Shown piece by piece: positions 53,341 to 62,094 of a DNA stretch of 64,000 nt (position 1 is the stretch's first letter; every line of letters begins with the position of its first letter). The position numbers and the translations under genes were made by a program. Under the pieces are notes generated by a model, which saw nothing but the letters and a program-made list of their open reading frames with translations, ran no database searches and had not been told where the DNA came from. This DNA comes from Pseudanabaena sp. PCC 6802. Lineage in GTDB: Bacteria; Cyanobacteriota; Cyanobacteriia; Pseudanabaenales; Pseudanabaenaceae. Location: contig NZ_KB235914.1 in assembly GCF_000332175.1 (NCBI RefSeq), positions 3,158,868-3,222,867 of the forward strand, read 5' to 3'.

Positions 53341-54705
53341 TTAACTATCACCTTCACAAATTGCCAAACATAGGCGACGGAAACGATCGCCGCGTTGCTC
53401 AAAATTAGCGAATTGATCGAAGCTGGCACAGGCGGGAGATAGTAAAACTGCCGTGGCATTTAGCTCTGCTGCTAGGGCGATCGCTTTGGGTACGGCGGCA
53501 TCCATCGTCTGCACGTCTTCGTAGTGCGAATATCCAACGCGGTTGAATAGTTCCGCAAATTCCGACGCTGCTTGCCCGATTAATAGAGTAAATACGGCTT
53601 TGCGGGCGATCGCCTGGAGCCAGGCTTCGGCATTGCCCTTCTTAGACTCACCGCCCGCGATCAGAATTACCGGCCCTTCTACAGATTTCAGACCGACCTC
53701 GGCGGCATCGTAGTTCGTGGCCTTACTGTCGTTGATCAGGTTAATGCCCTGGTAATTGCATATATGTTCGAGGCGGTGGGGAACGCCTTTAAACTGGGCT
53801 ACCGATCGCTCGATACTTTCCGAGTCAATCCCTGCTAGCTTGCTGGCGGCAACAGCTACCAGTAAGTTTTGCTTGTTATGCTCTCCCAATAACTTGAATT
53901 TCGATAATGGCAGGACGGGGGAGCCTGCAAAAATTACCCAATCATCTCGAACGATCGCGCCGCGCTCGACGGCTTCCGGCATGCTACCCGTACAGCTAGT
54001 CCAGATGGCATCAGGAAATAGCGATCGCCCATTTTCGGCCAGGAAAGGATCGTCTCCGTTCAAGACAGTTTGCTGCGATCGACGCAAAAGAGAAGCTTTA
54101 ACATTACAGTACGCTTCGATCGTGTAGTGGCGGTTGAGGTGATCGGGCGTAAATGTCGTCCAAACCCCAATTTGAGGCTGGACGCTAGGAGCCGATTCAA
54201 TCTGATAGCTGCTAAGCTCGGCAATAATCCAGTCCCATGGAGGACTGCCTGGCTCCGCTAGCTCGCAGATGGCCTTGCCAATATTGCCGCAGGCAGGGGC
54301 GTTGTAACCAGCGCCTTGAAAAATTGCCGCAGTGAGTGCAGTGGTTGTGGTCTTGCCATTTGTGCCAGTAATACCTACCCAGGGATATTGACTGAGATAG
54401 CGCCATGCTAGTTCGACTTCGCCAATCGTCTCAATTCCCAGATCTCTAGCTTGGAGCAGCATGGGATGATCCCATGGAATACCGGGGCTAACCACGATCG
54501 AATCCGTGCGATAACCGTTGCGATCGAAACTGAAATCTTGACCTAGCTCAACCTGAATGTCCTGATTGAGAAGTTGCGTGCGGCGTTGCATAAGTTCGGG
54601 GGTAGAACCGCGATCGCCTACTCTGACTTGCCATCCATTTGCCTTTAGTAAACGGGCGGCGGAAAACCCGGATTGTCCCAATCCCAAAACATACGCATCG
54701 GGCAT
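53341..54705 (-). CDS. murD: UDP-N-acetylmuramoylalanine-D-glutamate ligase
   Basis: Adds D-glutamate to UDP-MurNAc-L-alanine in peptidoglycan synthesis; cytoplasmic. 454 residues, normal length. The N-terminal UDP-binding domain starts MPDAYVLGLGQSGFSAARLL; the central ATPase domain has GITGTNGKTTTTALTAA (P-loop) and later SYQIES; the C-terminal domain includes INDSKATNYDA and LLSPACASFDQFANFEQRGD. The gene lies 90 bp upstream of ureE and is probably transcribed separately. Confidence 0.95.
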   Translation of the reverse strand: MPDAYVLGLGQSGFSAARLLKANGWQVRVGDRGSTPELMQRRTQLLNQDIQVELGQDFSFDRNGYRTDSIVVSPGIPWDHPMLLQARDLGIETIGEVELAWRYLSQYPWVGITGTNGKTTTTALTAAIFQGAGYNAPACGNIGKAICELAEPGSPPWDWIIAELSSYQIESAPSVQPQIGVWTTFTPDHLNRHYTIEAYCNVKASLLRRSQQTVLNGDDPFLAENGRSLFPDAIWTSCTGSMPEAVERGAIVRDDWVIFAGSPVLPLSKFKLLGEHNKQNLLVAVAASKLAGIDSESIERSVAQFKGVPHRLEHICNYQGINLINDSKATNYDAAEVGLKSVEGPVILIAGGESKKGNAEAWLQAIARKAVFTLLIGQAASEFAELFNRVGYSHYEDVQTMDAAVPKAIALAAELNATAVLLSPACASFDQFANFEQRGDRFRRLCLAICEGDS

Positions 54706-54836
54706 GTTAGCTCAAACTTTTTTACTTTAACTGAAATACCTTGCTCGATCGGAGTTGATACTCAACCTGAACCATCAAGCCTTGAATTTGACAATCATTT
54801 TACCTTTTTTCGGGTGTTTCGCAATACGTCAGGTGC

Positions 54837-55115
54837 TTAGCGACGTTGAGCTAGCTTCTCATAGACGCTTTGCACGTTGACATGATGATAGGACATCGCT
54901 ACTAAAGTGTGATATAGCAAATCTGCCACTTCTGAGGCGATCGCATCTGGATCGTCATCTTTGCAAGCCATTACCACTTCTGCCGCTTCTTCGCCTATTT
55001 TCTTCAATATGCGATTGTCCCCACCATCAAACAGCTTACAGGTGTAGGAATCGGGTTTGGGGTTGACCCGACGATCCTCGATTACCGCAAAAAGTTCGGA
55101 AAGTGGATCGCTCAT
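54837..55115 (-). CDS. hisE: Phosphoribosyl-ATP pyrophosphatase
   Basis: Hydrolyses phosphoribosyl-ATP to phosphoribosyl-AMP, the second step of histidine synthesis. 92 residues as a stand-alone HisE domain with KLFDGGDNRILKKIGEEAAEVVMACKDDDPDAI (Mg-binding E-x-x-E/D pattern) and EVADLLYHTLVAM. In many cyanobacteria HisI and HisE are fused; here only HisE is present, though the HisI part could be elsewhere. Confidence 0.92.
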   Translation of the reverse strand: MSDPLSELFAVIEDRRVNPKPDSYTCKLFDGGDNRILKKIGEEAAEVVMACKDDDPDAIASEVADLLYHTLVAMSYHHVNVQSVYEKLAQRR

Positions 55116-55151
55116 AAAAATCTTTTCCTAATAAGAAAAACCTGTAGGGTG

Positions 55152-55270
55152 ATACCAAATCCCGATCTGTTACCCCCTTTTCTCACAGTCTGCGCAGGCA
55201 GACTGTGTTTGTATAGCCACACCTTCTAGTCGCCAGGCTATATAGGGCTAATTCGTAAGGATTTGGCATG
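55152..55270 (+). repeat. Family C palindromic element
   Basis: About 119 bp with ends ATACCAAATCC and GGATTTGGCAT, internal inverted pair CACAGTCTGC/GCAGACTGTG. It lies between hisE and rplL. Confidence 0.8.
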
Positions 55271-55341
55271 ATTCCCCCGCGATCGCCTCGAAGTTTAGGG
55301 CAGGCACGGGGGCGCTGCCCCTACAATTATCGATAAATTTT

Positions 55342-55368
55342 GTTTGGGGATTAGAGTAATTCCCAAAC
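55342..55368 (-). terminator. Likely terminator of the ribosomal protein operon
   Basis: Inverted repeat GTTTGGG ... CCCAAAC with additional ATTA/TAAT pairs, 9 bp after the rplL stop. The minus-strand transcript continues with AAAATTT, only a weak U-tract. Confidence 0.5.
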
Positions 55369-55376
55369 CCGTCCAT

Positions 55377-55772
55377 CTACTTGATGGAGACTTTACCGCC
55401 AGCTTCTTCGATCTGTTTCTTAGCAGCTTCCGCATCAGCTTTGGGCATACCTTCCTTAACGGTTTTCGGTGCAGCTTCGACTAGATCCTTCGCATCCTTC
55501 AGACCCAAACCGGTAATTTCGCGCACGATCTTCAGAACGGCAATCTTCTTATCGGCGGGCACTTCGTCTAATATGAGGTCGAAGGAGGTCTTTTCTTCAA
55601 CTTCTTCAGCAGCAGCGCCGCCACCCGCAGCGGGGGCAGCCATGACAACACCACCCACAGGGGCAGCAGCAGAAACGCCGAAGGTTTCTTCAATTGCCTT
55701 AACTAACTCAGCAGCTTCGAGCAGGGTTAAGGTCTTCAGTTGTTCGATGATTTGGTCGGTAGTAGCAGACAT
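55377..55772 (-). CDS. rplL: 50S ribosomal protein L7/L12
   Basis: 131 residues. An N-terminal dimerisation domain ([24 protein letters not shown]), an Ala/Gly hinge (about 35-60) and a C-terminal domain with [26 protein letters not shown] that recruits translation factors. It is the last gene of the cluster. A family C element (55819-55940) lies between rplJ and this gene, which may alter the mRNA and the L7/L12 to L10 ratio. Confidence 0.97.
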   Translation of the reverse strand: MSATTDQIIEQLKTLTLLEAAELVKAIEETFGVSAAAPVGGVVMAAPAAGGGAAAEEVEEKTSFDLILDEVPADKKIAVLKIVREITGLGLKDAKDLVEAAPKTVKEGMPKADAEAAKKQIEEAGGKVSIK

Positions 55773-55818
55773 ATCTTTACTTTTACTCTTGTTTACGTAT
55801 TGTTTTATTTGCAGTAGC

Positions 55819-55940
55819 TATACAAAATCCCGATTTATTACCCCCTTTTATTGGAGTCAGCGCAGGCAGACTTTGCTTGCGCAGCGGCGACTTGCAGTCG
55901 CCAGGCAATATAGAGGGATAAGTAGCGCGGATTTGGTATC
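55819..55940 (-). repeat. Family C palindromic element between rplJ and rplL
   Basis: About 122 bp, ends ATACAAAATCC and GGATTTGGTATC, with CTTGCAGTCGCCAGG and the GCGCAGGCAGAC/ TTGCGCAGC pair inside. One end overlaps the rplJ stop codon (TGA at 55941-55939). Confidence 0.85.
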
Positions 55941-56466
55941 AGGCAGCTTCTTTTTCGTGAATTGCCTTGATTGCTCTGCCCAGAGATTGCGGTACTTCTT
56001 TGATACCGACAGCCAGTTTGGTAGCAACGCCATTAATCGCACCCGCGATCTGTGCCAGCAGTACTTCGCGAGATGGCAGATCGGCGATCGCTTTTAGATC
56101 CGCTTGAGTTAAAGCGCGACCTTCGAGCACGCCACCGCGCAACTCCGTCTTTTTGGTTTCCTTTTGGAAACCTTGGTAGGCTTTGATCGCACCAGCGATA
56201 TCTTCCTTAACCAGCAGGCAAGCCGACGATCCCTTCAGGAACTGCTCCATTGGCTGCCACTGCTCGTGAGATGCGATCGCTTTGCGCATCAACGTGTTCT
56301 TCGCCACCTTGCATACCGTACCTGTCGGGCGCAGTTGGCGGCGGAGCTTGGTAATTTCCGCCACGCTCAGGGTGGAGTAATCAATTACCATCACCATCTG
56401 CGTGTCAGATAGCTGTGCTTCTAACTCTGCTAGTGCGGCTTCTTTATCGGCCAGACTTCTTCCCAT
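55939..56466 (-). CDS. rplJ: 50S ribosomal protein L10
   Basis: 175 residues. L10 anchors L7/L12 dimers on the ribosome. The N-terminal domain includes MVIDYSTLSVAEITKLRRQLR and CKVAKNTLMRKAI; the C-terminal helix binds L7/L12. The ribosome-binding site AAGGAGGTGA is a perfect match to the anti-SD sequence. The stop TGA and following bases are the end of a family C element, so the last residues may have been changed by the insertion. A hairpin with U-tract lies upstream in the leader. Confidence 0.96.
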   Translation of the reverse strand: MGRSLADKEAALAELEAQLSDTQMVMVIDYSTLSVAEITKLRRQLRPTGTVCKVAKNTLMRKAIASHEQWQPMEQFLKGSSACLLVKEDIAGAIKAYQGFQKETKKTELRGGVLEGRALTQADLKAIADLPSREVLLAQIAGAINGVATKLAVGIKEVPQSLGRAIKAIHEKEAA

Positions 56467-56502
56467 GTATTCTCACCTCCTTATATAGGGCAATTTGGTT
56501 AG

Positions 56503-56538
56503 TAAAAAATAAAACCTCGACTTCTCTGCAAGACGAGG
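56503..56538 (-). terminator. rplJ leader attenuator hairpin
   Basis: Between rplA and rplJ, minus strand: CCTCG-T-CTT ... AAG-T-CGAGG (56515-56538), a 9-bp stem with one T-T mismatch and a GCAGAG loop, then TTTTATTTTTT (56503-56514). It is a good intrinsic terminator and the right place for attenuation of L10/L12 expression. Confidence 0.7.
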
Positions 56539-56698
56539 CTCTTAATTATGAAGATTGGCATGAGATATTTGAATTTGCATTCAAAACTCAGCAGCCAGGA
56601 CTCTTAATTTTAGATTTACCTCGGCAGGAAATTAAGTCTTGCTAAATTAGCTCTGACACCTGCTGTCTGCGGTTTTATTTAATTTTGGATTCTTACTT

Positions 56699-57415
56699 CT
56701 ATGCAGCTTCTCCAAGCTTCATATCGCGCAAGGCATTAATGTCCACTTCGATCGACGGCCCCATTGTAGCCGAGACATAGAGCGATCGCCAGTACCTGCC
56801 CTTAGCGCCGGAAGGACGGTTGCGATCGATTGTCTCTTGCAATGCTTTAAGGTTAGCCAGCAGATCCTGCGCTTCAAAATTGGTCTTGCCAAATAGAATA
56901 TGCACGATACCCGTGCGATCGGCGCGGAACTCGATTTTACCACCTTTGAACTCCGCGATCGCTGTGGCTAGATCGAACGTCACGGTGCCACCTTTAGGAG
57001 ATGGCATTAAACCTCTCGGCCCGAGCAATTTACCCAACTTCGCTACCTGAGGCATCACATCTGGAGTCGCAATCAGCAGGTCAAAGTCCAGCATGCCCTT
57101 GCTAATTTCGTCGATTAGCTCTTCCGAACCCACAATATCTGCACCTGCTGCCGTTGCCTCGGCAACTTTTTCCCCACGGGCAATCACTGCCACCCGTATA
57201 GTTTGCCCCGTGCCTTTGGGCAAAGCCACAGTCGTGCGCAACTGCTGGTCGGCATATTTGGGATCGATCCCGAGCCGAACGTGTGCTTCGGCTGATTCTA
57301 GAAACTTGGCTGTTGCAGTTTCCTTCAACAGCTCCAGGGCATCCAATGGCTGATATGCCTCTGGTCTTACCTTGCTTTGCGCGGCTTTAAGGCGCTTTGA
57401 TATCTTTTTGGTCAT
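56699..57415 (-). CDS. rplA: 50S ribosomal protein L1
   Basis: 238 residues, full length. Family pattern: [20 protein letters not shown], then [30 protein letters not shown] and [22 protein letters not shown]1 binds 23S rRNA and, in many bacteria, its own mRNA as a translational repressor. It follows rplK by 135 bp in the same operon. Confidence 0.97.
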   Translation of the reverse strand: MTKKISKRLKAAQSKVRPEAYQPLDALELLKETATAKFLESAEAHVRLGIDPKYADQQLRTTVALPKGTGQTIRVAVIARGEKVAEATAAGADIVGSEELIDEISKGMLDFDLLIATPDVMPQVAKLGKLLGPRGLMPSPKGGTVTFDLATAIAEFKGGKIEFRADRTGIVHILFGKTNFEAQDLLANLKALQETIDRNRPSGAKGRYWRSLYVSATMGPSIEVDINALRDMKLGEAA

Positions 57416-57550
57416 TGGTTTTCCTCCGGGGTCATAGCGAAGTGTTGCACCTCTCCCCCAATAAACTTTGAATTACTGAAAATCAGTGTCGATCTTGACG
57501 ATTCAATCTTTCTACATCCCGGATTGTCATTATCCTGGATTGAGAATTAC

Positions 57551-57976
57551 TCAAGCGGTAATTGTCACGCCCATGTTTTTGGCGGTGCCTTCAATAATGT
57601 TCATTGCTGCTTCCACATCATTAGCATTCAGATCGGGCAACTTAATTTGGGCAATTTCACGTAACTGATTGCGGGTGATCGATCCCACTTTCTTGCGATT
57701 TGGCTCGCTAGAACCGCGTTCAATTCCAGCAGCTTTCTGAATCAGTACTGACGCAGGAGGCGTTTTCAGTACAAAGGAAAAACTGCGATCTTCAAATACA
57801 GAAATTTCTACAGGGACGATCGTACCGACCTGATCGGCAGTGCGAGCGTTGTATTCCTTGCAGAACATCATGATATTCACGCCATGCTGACCGAGGGCAG
57901 GCCCAATTGGCGGCGCAGGGGTGGCTTTGCCAGCATTAATCGCTAGCTTAATTATTGCTACGACTTTTTTTGCCAT
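57551..57976 (-). CDS. rplK: 50S ribosomal protein L11
   Basis: 141 residues. [31 protein letters not shown] is the conserved start; the C-terminal 23S-binding domain has [20 protein letters not shown] and [13 protein letters not shown]. Lies 34 bp downstream of nusG. Confidence 0.97.
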   Translation of the reverse strand: MAKKVVAIIKLAINAGKATPAPPIGPALGQHGVNIMMFCKEYNARTADQVGTIVPVEISVFEDRSFSFVLKTPPASVLIQKAAGIERGSSEPNRKKVGSITRNQLREIAQIKLPDLNANDVEAAMNIIEGTAKNMGVTITA

Positions 57977-58010
57977 TACATACCTAACTTATCTACGAAA
58001 ATTAGCGCGA

Positions 58011-58628
58011 TTAACTCAGCTTTTCGATCTGGTTGAATTCCAACTCAACGGGCGTATCCCTACCGAAGATAGAGAGCAAAGCCTTGAGCTTACTACGTTC
58101 TGGGCTAACTTCAATTACTTCACCTTCAAAGTCTTTGAATGGCCCGGACAAAACCTTAATCTTGTCTCCAGCCGCCATATCAAATTTGACCACGGGTTCT
58201 TGCTCTGCCGTGACGCGAAATATTCGCTCTGCCTCAGCATTGCCAATGGGACGAGGAGTAACGTGACCGCGACCGCGACCATAGTGACGCTTCTGCTCGG
58301 TGCCGACAAAGTTGATGACGTGCGGTGTATTTTTCACCACCTGCCATGCATCATCATCCATGTACATGCGGATGAGAACATACCCAGGGAAGACCTTTTC
58401 CTGGGCGGTTTGACGGGTGCCATCTTTTTTGAGCTTAATGGTAGGCGTTTGCGGTATTTCTATCTGCAAGAACTTTTCTTGCACGTCAAGCGTTTTGATG
58501 CGTTGCTCCAAATTAGCTTTTACGCGTTTTTCACAACCAGAAGCTACCTGCACGACATACCAATGCGCTCCGTCAGTTCCCTCAGACAGACTGAACTCAT
58601 CTTCTGAGGTACGATCTTCTGCAAACAT
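58011..58628 (-). CDS. nusG: Transcription termination/antitermination protein NusG
   Basis: 205 residues from ATG 58628 (MFAEDRTSEDEF); the upstream open frame to 58754 overlaps secE in another frame and is not used. The NGN domain contains WYVVQVASGCEKRVKANLEQ and VFPGYVLIRMYMDDDAWQVV; the C-terminal KOW domain contains GDKIKVLSGPFKDFEGEVIEV. It binds RNA polymerase and couples transcription to translation. Start and the secE stop share bases (TAATG), indicating coupled translation. Confidence 0.96.
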   Translation of the reverse strand: MFAEDRTSEDEFSLSEGTDGAHWYVVQVASGCEKRVKANLEQRIKTLDVQEKFLQIEIPQTPTIKLKKDGTRQTAQEKVFPGYVLIRMYMDDDAWQVVKNTPHVINFVGTEQKRHYGRGRGHVTPRPIGNAEAERIFRVTAEQEPVVKFDMAAGDKIKVLSGPFKDFEGEVIEVSPERSKLKALLSIFGRDTPVELEFNQIEKLS

Positions 58629-58882
58629 TATCGAAATACCTGTAACGCGACCCAACCAAATAGACCATCGACCAAGTAGATCAATGTCGCTGCCGCTACG
58701 ACCATGAGTAAAACAGCCGCCGACTCGCTGATTAGTTGCTGGCGCGAAGGCCAAACAACCTTATCTAACTCAGCCTTAGTATCCTTGAAAAAGTCAGCAA
58801 AGCTAGCTTTTTGCTCGGTATCTGAGACTTCTTTAGACTTATCAGCTTTATCTTTTAGATCTTTGACTTCGTTCTTAGTCAT
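58628..58882 (-). CDS. secE: Preprotein translocase subunit SecE
   Basis: 84 residues from ATG 58882 (MTKNEVKDLKDK). The longer open frame runs through the tRNA-Trp gene and is not real. A charged N-terminal part precedes FFKDTKAELDKVVWPSRQQLISES and a single membrane helix (AAVLLMVVAAATLIYLV), the SecE core that holds the SecYEG channel together. Its stop overlaps the nusG ATG. Confidence 0.95.
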   Translation of the reverse strand: MTKNEVKDLKDKADKSKEVSDTEQKASFADFFKDTKAELDKVVWPSRQQLISESAAVLLMVVAAATLIYLVDGLFGWVALQVFR

Positions 58883-58929
58883 GGCCGCAACTCTCGTGCG
58901 CTTAATTTGCTTAACTTCAAAGTGGGGAG

Positions 58930-59002
58930 CGCGCCCTGGAGGACTCGAACCCCCGACATCAGGTTTTGGAGACCTGCGTTCTACCAACTGAACTAAGGAC
59001 GC
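58930..59002 (-). tRNA. trnW: tRNA-Trp (anticodon CCA)
   Basis: 73-nt cloverleaf on the minus strand: acceptor GCGTCCT / AGGGCGC (one G-U pair), D-arm TTAGTTCAGTTGG, anticodon loop CTCCAAA with CCA, T-loop GGTTCGAGTCC, discriminator G. CCA is not encoded. It lies between rplS and secE, as in other cyanobacteria. Confidence 0.96.
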
Positions 59003-59034
59003 ACGTTTTCGGCGCGAAAACAGCCGGACTGATG

Positions 59035-59397
59035 CTAAATTGCGCGGTCAAACCGTTGTTTAACGCGAGTTGCCTTACCAACGCGATCGCGCAAGTAATA
59101 TAGCTTAGCACGGCGCACGCTGCCACGACGCACAATCTTGATGCTTTCAATTTTAGGGGAATGCACGAGAAAAACTCGCTCTACACCAACTCCTTGAAAC
59201 ACCTTGCGCACGGTAATGGTGGAACTTATGCCACCATTGTGCATGGCAATAACTGTGCCCTCGTAGGGCTGAGTACGCTCTTTACCGCCTTCTTGAATTC
59301 GGACACCCACTTTGACAGTATCCCCAACATAAATCTTGGGAATGTCCGATTTGAGGTGCTTGGCTTCAACTGAACGAATAATCGCCTGGGCGTTCAT
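59035..59397 (-). CDS. rplS: 50S ribosomal protein L19
   Basis: 120 residues from ATG 59397 ([17 protein letters not shown]); an upstream ATG at 59445 would add 16 non-conserved residues. Core motif: [27 protein letters not shown], then [19 protein letters not shown] and [23 protein letters not shown]19 sits at the subunit interface. It is the first gene of the cluster, followed by trnW and secE. A family A element lies 75 bp upstream, near the operon promoter. Confidence 0.96.
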   Translation of the reverse strand: MNAQAIIRSVEAKHLKSDIPKIYVGDTVKVGVRIQEGGKERTQPYEGTVIAMHNGGISSTITVRKVFQGVGVERVFLVHSPKIESIKIVRRGSVRRAKLYYLRDRVGKATRVKQRFDRAI

Positions 59398-59472
59398 GAG
59401 AGTTTCAAAAAATTCACAGTCTTTGATGATAATACAGTTTAACAATTAAGTCTATAGCAATTTGAAATGTTA

Positions 59473-59580
59473 TAGCGCTTTTCAATTGAGAAAGGGTTTG
59501 TTTATGGGGTGAAGAGGTGGAATCCCTTCTTGGGGGCAACGCCCCCAAACCCCTTTCGCGTTTTCATCTGAAAACCTCTA
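59473..59580 (-). repeat. Family A MITE upstream of rplS
   Basis: 108 bp, TAGCGCTTTTCAATTGAG ... GAAAACCTCTA, flanked by TA at 59471-59472 and 59581-59582. It lies just upstream of the ribosomal protein cluster. Confidence 0.85.
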
Positions 59581-59611
59581 TAGCTAATAGCTTTTAGCGA
59601 TCGCAAAGCAC

Positions 59612-59640
59612 GAGTAGGGTGGGCATTGCCCACCCTACTC
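59612..59640. repeat. Perfect 13-bp palindrome (GTAGGGTGGGC type)
   Basis: Arms 59612-59624 and 59628-59640 (GAGTAGGGTGGGC and its complement) with loop ATT. Same core as the repeat at 6415-6439. It could terminate the following minus-strand gene. Confidence 0.75.
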
Positions 59641-59684
59641 TAAACATAACTTTATAATTCTTCTAATTCTTCCCAAGCGCGAAC

Positions 59685-60326
59685 CTACACGAAGCCAGCA
59701 GCCAGGATTGAATCAGCAGGAGAGCTTATGATATCCATCGTAAGCTGTGCCGAGCTGCTTGGCGAACTACTTGGATCTAACACCGCTAAGAAAGGTCCCC
59801 TAAAAAAGGCAACGTCATCCGCTGTGGCATTTGGTAGAGTAATGTCTATTATAAATGTGCCCTGAGAAAAGCCAATGGCACCTTGACTGCCAGGTGGGTT
59901 ACCAGTGGCTACCACAACTTGCCCATCTTGAACGAGGCGATCGGTTCCAGTGGCTCCTTTAAAACGACCGGTTCCTCCAATGATGGTAGCAACGCCTTCC
60001 TCGTGGAAGATCCCGGTAAGGGGATCTGCATATGCGGTAAAGGCACCAGGAAAGCCTCTTTCTAAGAGTAAGTCTCCGGTTTTCTCGAAGCGCGTCGATG
60101 CAAAGTGTCCCACCAATGTCAACTCCGCTCCAGGGGTACCATCTGGAAGCGATCCTGTTCTGCCTGTCGGCGTAGTTTGGCTCACACCTTCGCCAGTGAT
60201 CGGACCCAAGTTACTTTCCCCACGGAAGATCGCATAGTTTGCTGGCGAGATCCCATCGAAGCTAAAGCCACCAGCCGTGAAGAACGTGCTTGATGCGTTG
60301 AGCCTGAGTTGTAATTGTAGTTCCAT
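59685..60326 (-). CDS. Hypothetical beta-rich protein
   Basis: 213 residues, no signal peptide, Gly/Thr/Ser/Pro-rich and probably beta-sheet. A recurring segment type, GVATIIGGTGRFKGATG, is common in small barrel proteins such as the allene-oxide-cyclase or dirigent-like group, but the match is too weak to name it. The last third (SSSPSSSAQLTMD) is low in complexity. The product could be a secreted or inclusion protein. The gene stands alone and its promoter region (60327-61052) is A/T-rich. Confidence 0.65.
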   Translation of the reverse strand: MELQLQLRLNASSTFFTAGGFSFDGISPANYAIFRGESNLGPITGEGVSQTTPTGRTGSLPDGTPGAELTLVGHFASTRFEKTGDLLLERGFPGAFTAYADPLTGIFHEEGVATIIGGTGRFKGATGTDRLVQDGQVVVATGNPPGSQGAIGFSQGTFIIDITLPNATADDVAFFRGPFLAVLDPSSSPSSSAQLTMDIISSPADSILAAGFV

Positions 60327-61052
60327 ATTTGGACTCTTTTAATTTTTGTAGGTGTACTTAGAGTGTTCTGAATTGCAATAGCTCATTTTGCTCCTAGATA
60401 CTGATGTCAGCCAAAGTTTGCCAGCGCAGCGCAGGTAATTGTCAAAATGTACGAGAACCCTAGGCAAGTTGATAAAACGCCTGACATTACCCATATCAAA
60501 CTCACCAATATCAAATCATCATGCTGGTGTTACGGTCTAAAGCCAGACCTCCAAACAAATGGCAAGGAAAAACCAGTTGACATCTGCAAATAAAATGATA
60601 AGAAGGCTATTGATTTTCGATATTTCCTAAGAATATCTGTTCGATTTCACAATTAAAGAATTACTTCCAGATTTCTTAATTAAAAATCTCATTCTTTTAC
60701 GATCGAGAGAAAAATCTCATTAAAAAAAGTAAAAGCATGTGAATAAATTTATAGACACAGGCGAGCTAGTTTGAAATGTACTATTCCACTAGTAAAGGTT
60801 TACGTCTCTGAATCCCTTCTCAACAAGATTTTGCAACGCTATAGTTTTTAATAATTTTTGTTGCCGATCTAGGGGGAAAATTTAAGCAAAAATCCCATAG
60901 TATGCTACTTATTCGATCGGGATATTTCGTCCGGGTATCTTATTTTCATGCAAGCCTCTTAGTTCGATCTTGGGACTAGCATGATATTGCAATTTATCCC
61001 ATAATAATTAATTTGATTCTGCATCAAATTTTTATACCCCTGGGTTCTGGCG
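60327..61052. other. Intergenic region, no gene seen
   Basis: 726 bp, A/T-rich, between divergent genes. No open frame with protein-like content and no repeat of families A-C. Presumably it holds both promoters. Confidence 0.5.
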
Positions 61053-61706
61053 TTGACTGAAATAAACTCTGCAATTACTTATCTCTATCTCCATGGCTTT
61101 GCGTCTGGCACTCAATCTACAAAGGCACAATTTTTACGATCGCGCTTCGCAGAATGTGGCATCACCCTACACGTACCCGATCTGAATCTGAGCGATTTTT
61201 CAAGCGTCACCCTGACAAAGCAACTAAATTATTTGCGCGATCGCTTCGCCGACAAACGACTAATTGTAATTGGCTCTAGCTTGGGTGGTTTGTTGGCTGG
61301 TCTAATGGCAAGTAAGATGCCTGAAGTCGAACGCTTAGTGTTATTAGCACCTGCTTTCGGCTTTCACGAACGTTTAGTCGCTAATTTAGGCGCGGAGGAG
61401 ATCGAGCGCTGGCAAGCTAATGGTAGCGCGGATTTCTATCACTATGGACTCAAACAAGTCGTGCCGCTGCATTATGAATTCTTTGCAGACGCGCAAACTC
61501 ACAGCGAAACACTTTTGCAGCGCGAATTACCAATTTCGATCTTGCATGGCGTTAACGATGAGGTCGTACCAGTTAGCGTCAGTCAGGATTTTGCGGCTTT
61601 GCATCCCCATGTCACCCTAGAACTGCTAGATAGCGACCACGGTTTGGTTAATGTCTTGGATACGATCTGGCAAAAGATCGAAGCATTTGCGGTTGAGATT
61701 GATTGA
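61053..61706 (+). CDS. YqiA/UPF0227-like alpha/beta hydrolase
   Basis: 217 residues from TTG 61053; no ATG fits better. Alpha/beta hydrolase fold: LYLHGFASGTQSTKAQFLR, nucleophile elbow GSSLGG (Ser about 77), an acidic residue in HGVNDEVVPV and a catalytic His in LLDSDHGLVN. Related to YqiA-type esterases. The last stop (TGA in GAT TGA AAA CCG) lies within a 16-bp match to the end of a family A element (61703-61718), a probable solo MITE end. Confidence 0.82.
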   Translation: MTEINSAITYLYLHGFASGTQSTKAQFLRSRFAECGITLHVPDLNLSDFSSVTLTKQLNYLRDRFADKRLIVIGSSLGGLLAGLMASKMPEVERLVLLAPAFGFHERLVANLGAEEIERWQANGSADFYHYGLKQVVPLHYEFFADAQTHSETLLQRELPISILHGVNDEVVPVSVSQDFAALHPHVTLELLDSDHGLVNVLDTIWQKIEAFAVEID

Positions 61707-61775
61707 AAACCGCTATAACAGATTTCTGGAAGAGACAAAATGAAGTTCTTAGAGCTTAGTTCGGATTTACTCGTA

Positions 61776-61928
61776 TAGCGGGTTTCAGATGAAAACGAGA
61801 AGGGGGTTTGGGGGCGTTGCCACCAAGAAGGGGAGGCAGGGCGGTCTTGGGGGTTCCCCGCTAGAGCCACTGCCGTGTGGAACCCCTTCACCCCGTCAAT
61901 AAAACCTGTTCTCAATTGAAAACCGCTA
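61776..61928 (+). repeat. Family A MITE (long form)
   Basis: 153 bp, TAGCGGGTTTCAGATG ... GAAAACCGCTA, flanked by TA at 61774-61775 and 61929-61930. Contains the long-form insert shared with the copy at 43.9 kb. Confidence 0.85.
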
Positions 61929-62094
61929 TACCTATGGATTAAAAAATATCTCGTTTAGATTTATTTGACCGATAAACGTGTCATACTCAATAGTGTAGGG
62001 GTTGCCTTTTGCACATGAGGTCTATATAACCCTAACAACCCTAAAGCGATCGAGCTTCCGCATTTCAACTCTCAGTGAATTTGAGGGAGGTTGT

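Noticed and set aside
55381..56097. 238-codon plus-strand frame opposite rplL/rplJ
   Set aside because: It is antisense to two ribosomal protein genes and reads through a palindromic element.
58629..58754. N-terminal extension of NusG
   Set aside because: The extension overlaps secE in another frame, and ATG 58628 couples to the secE stop.
58883..58987. N-terminal extension of SecE through the tRNA gene
   Set aside because: The added codons are the tRNA-Trp sequence; ATG 58882 gives the normal SecE length.
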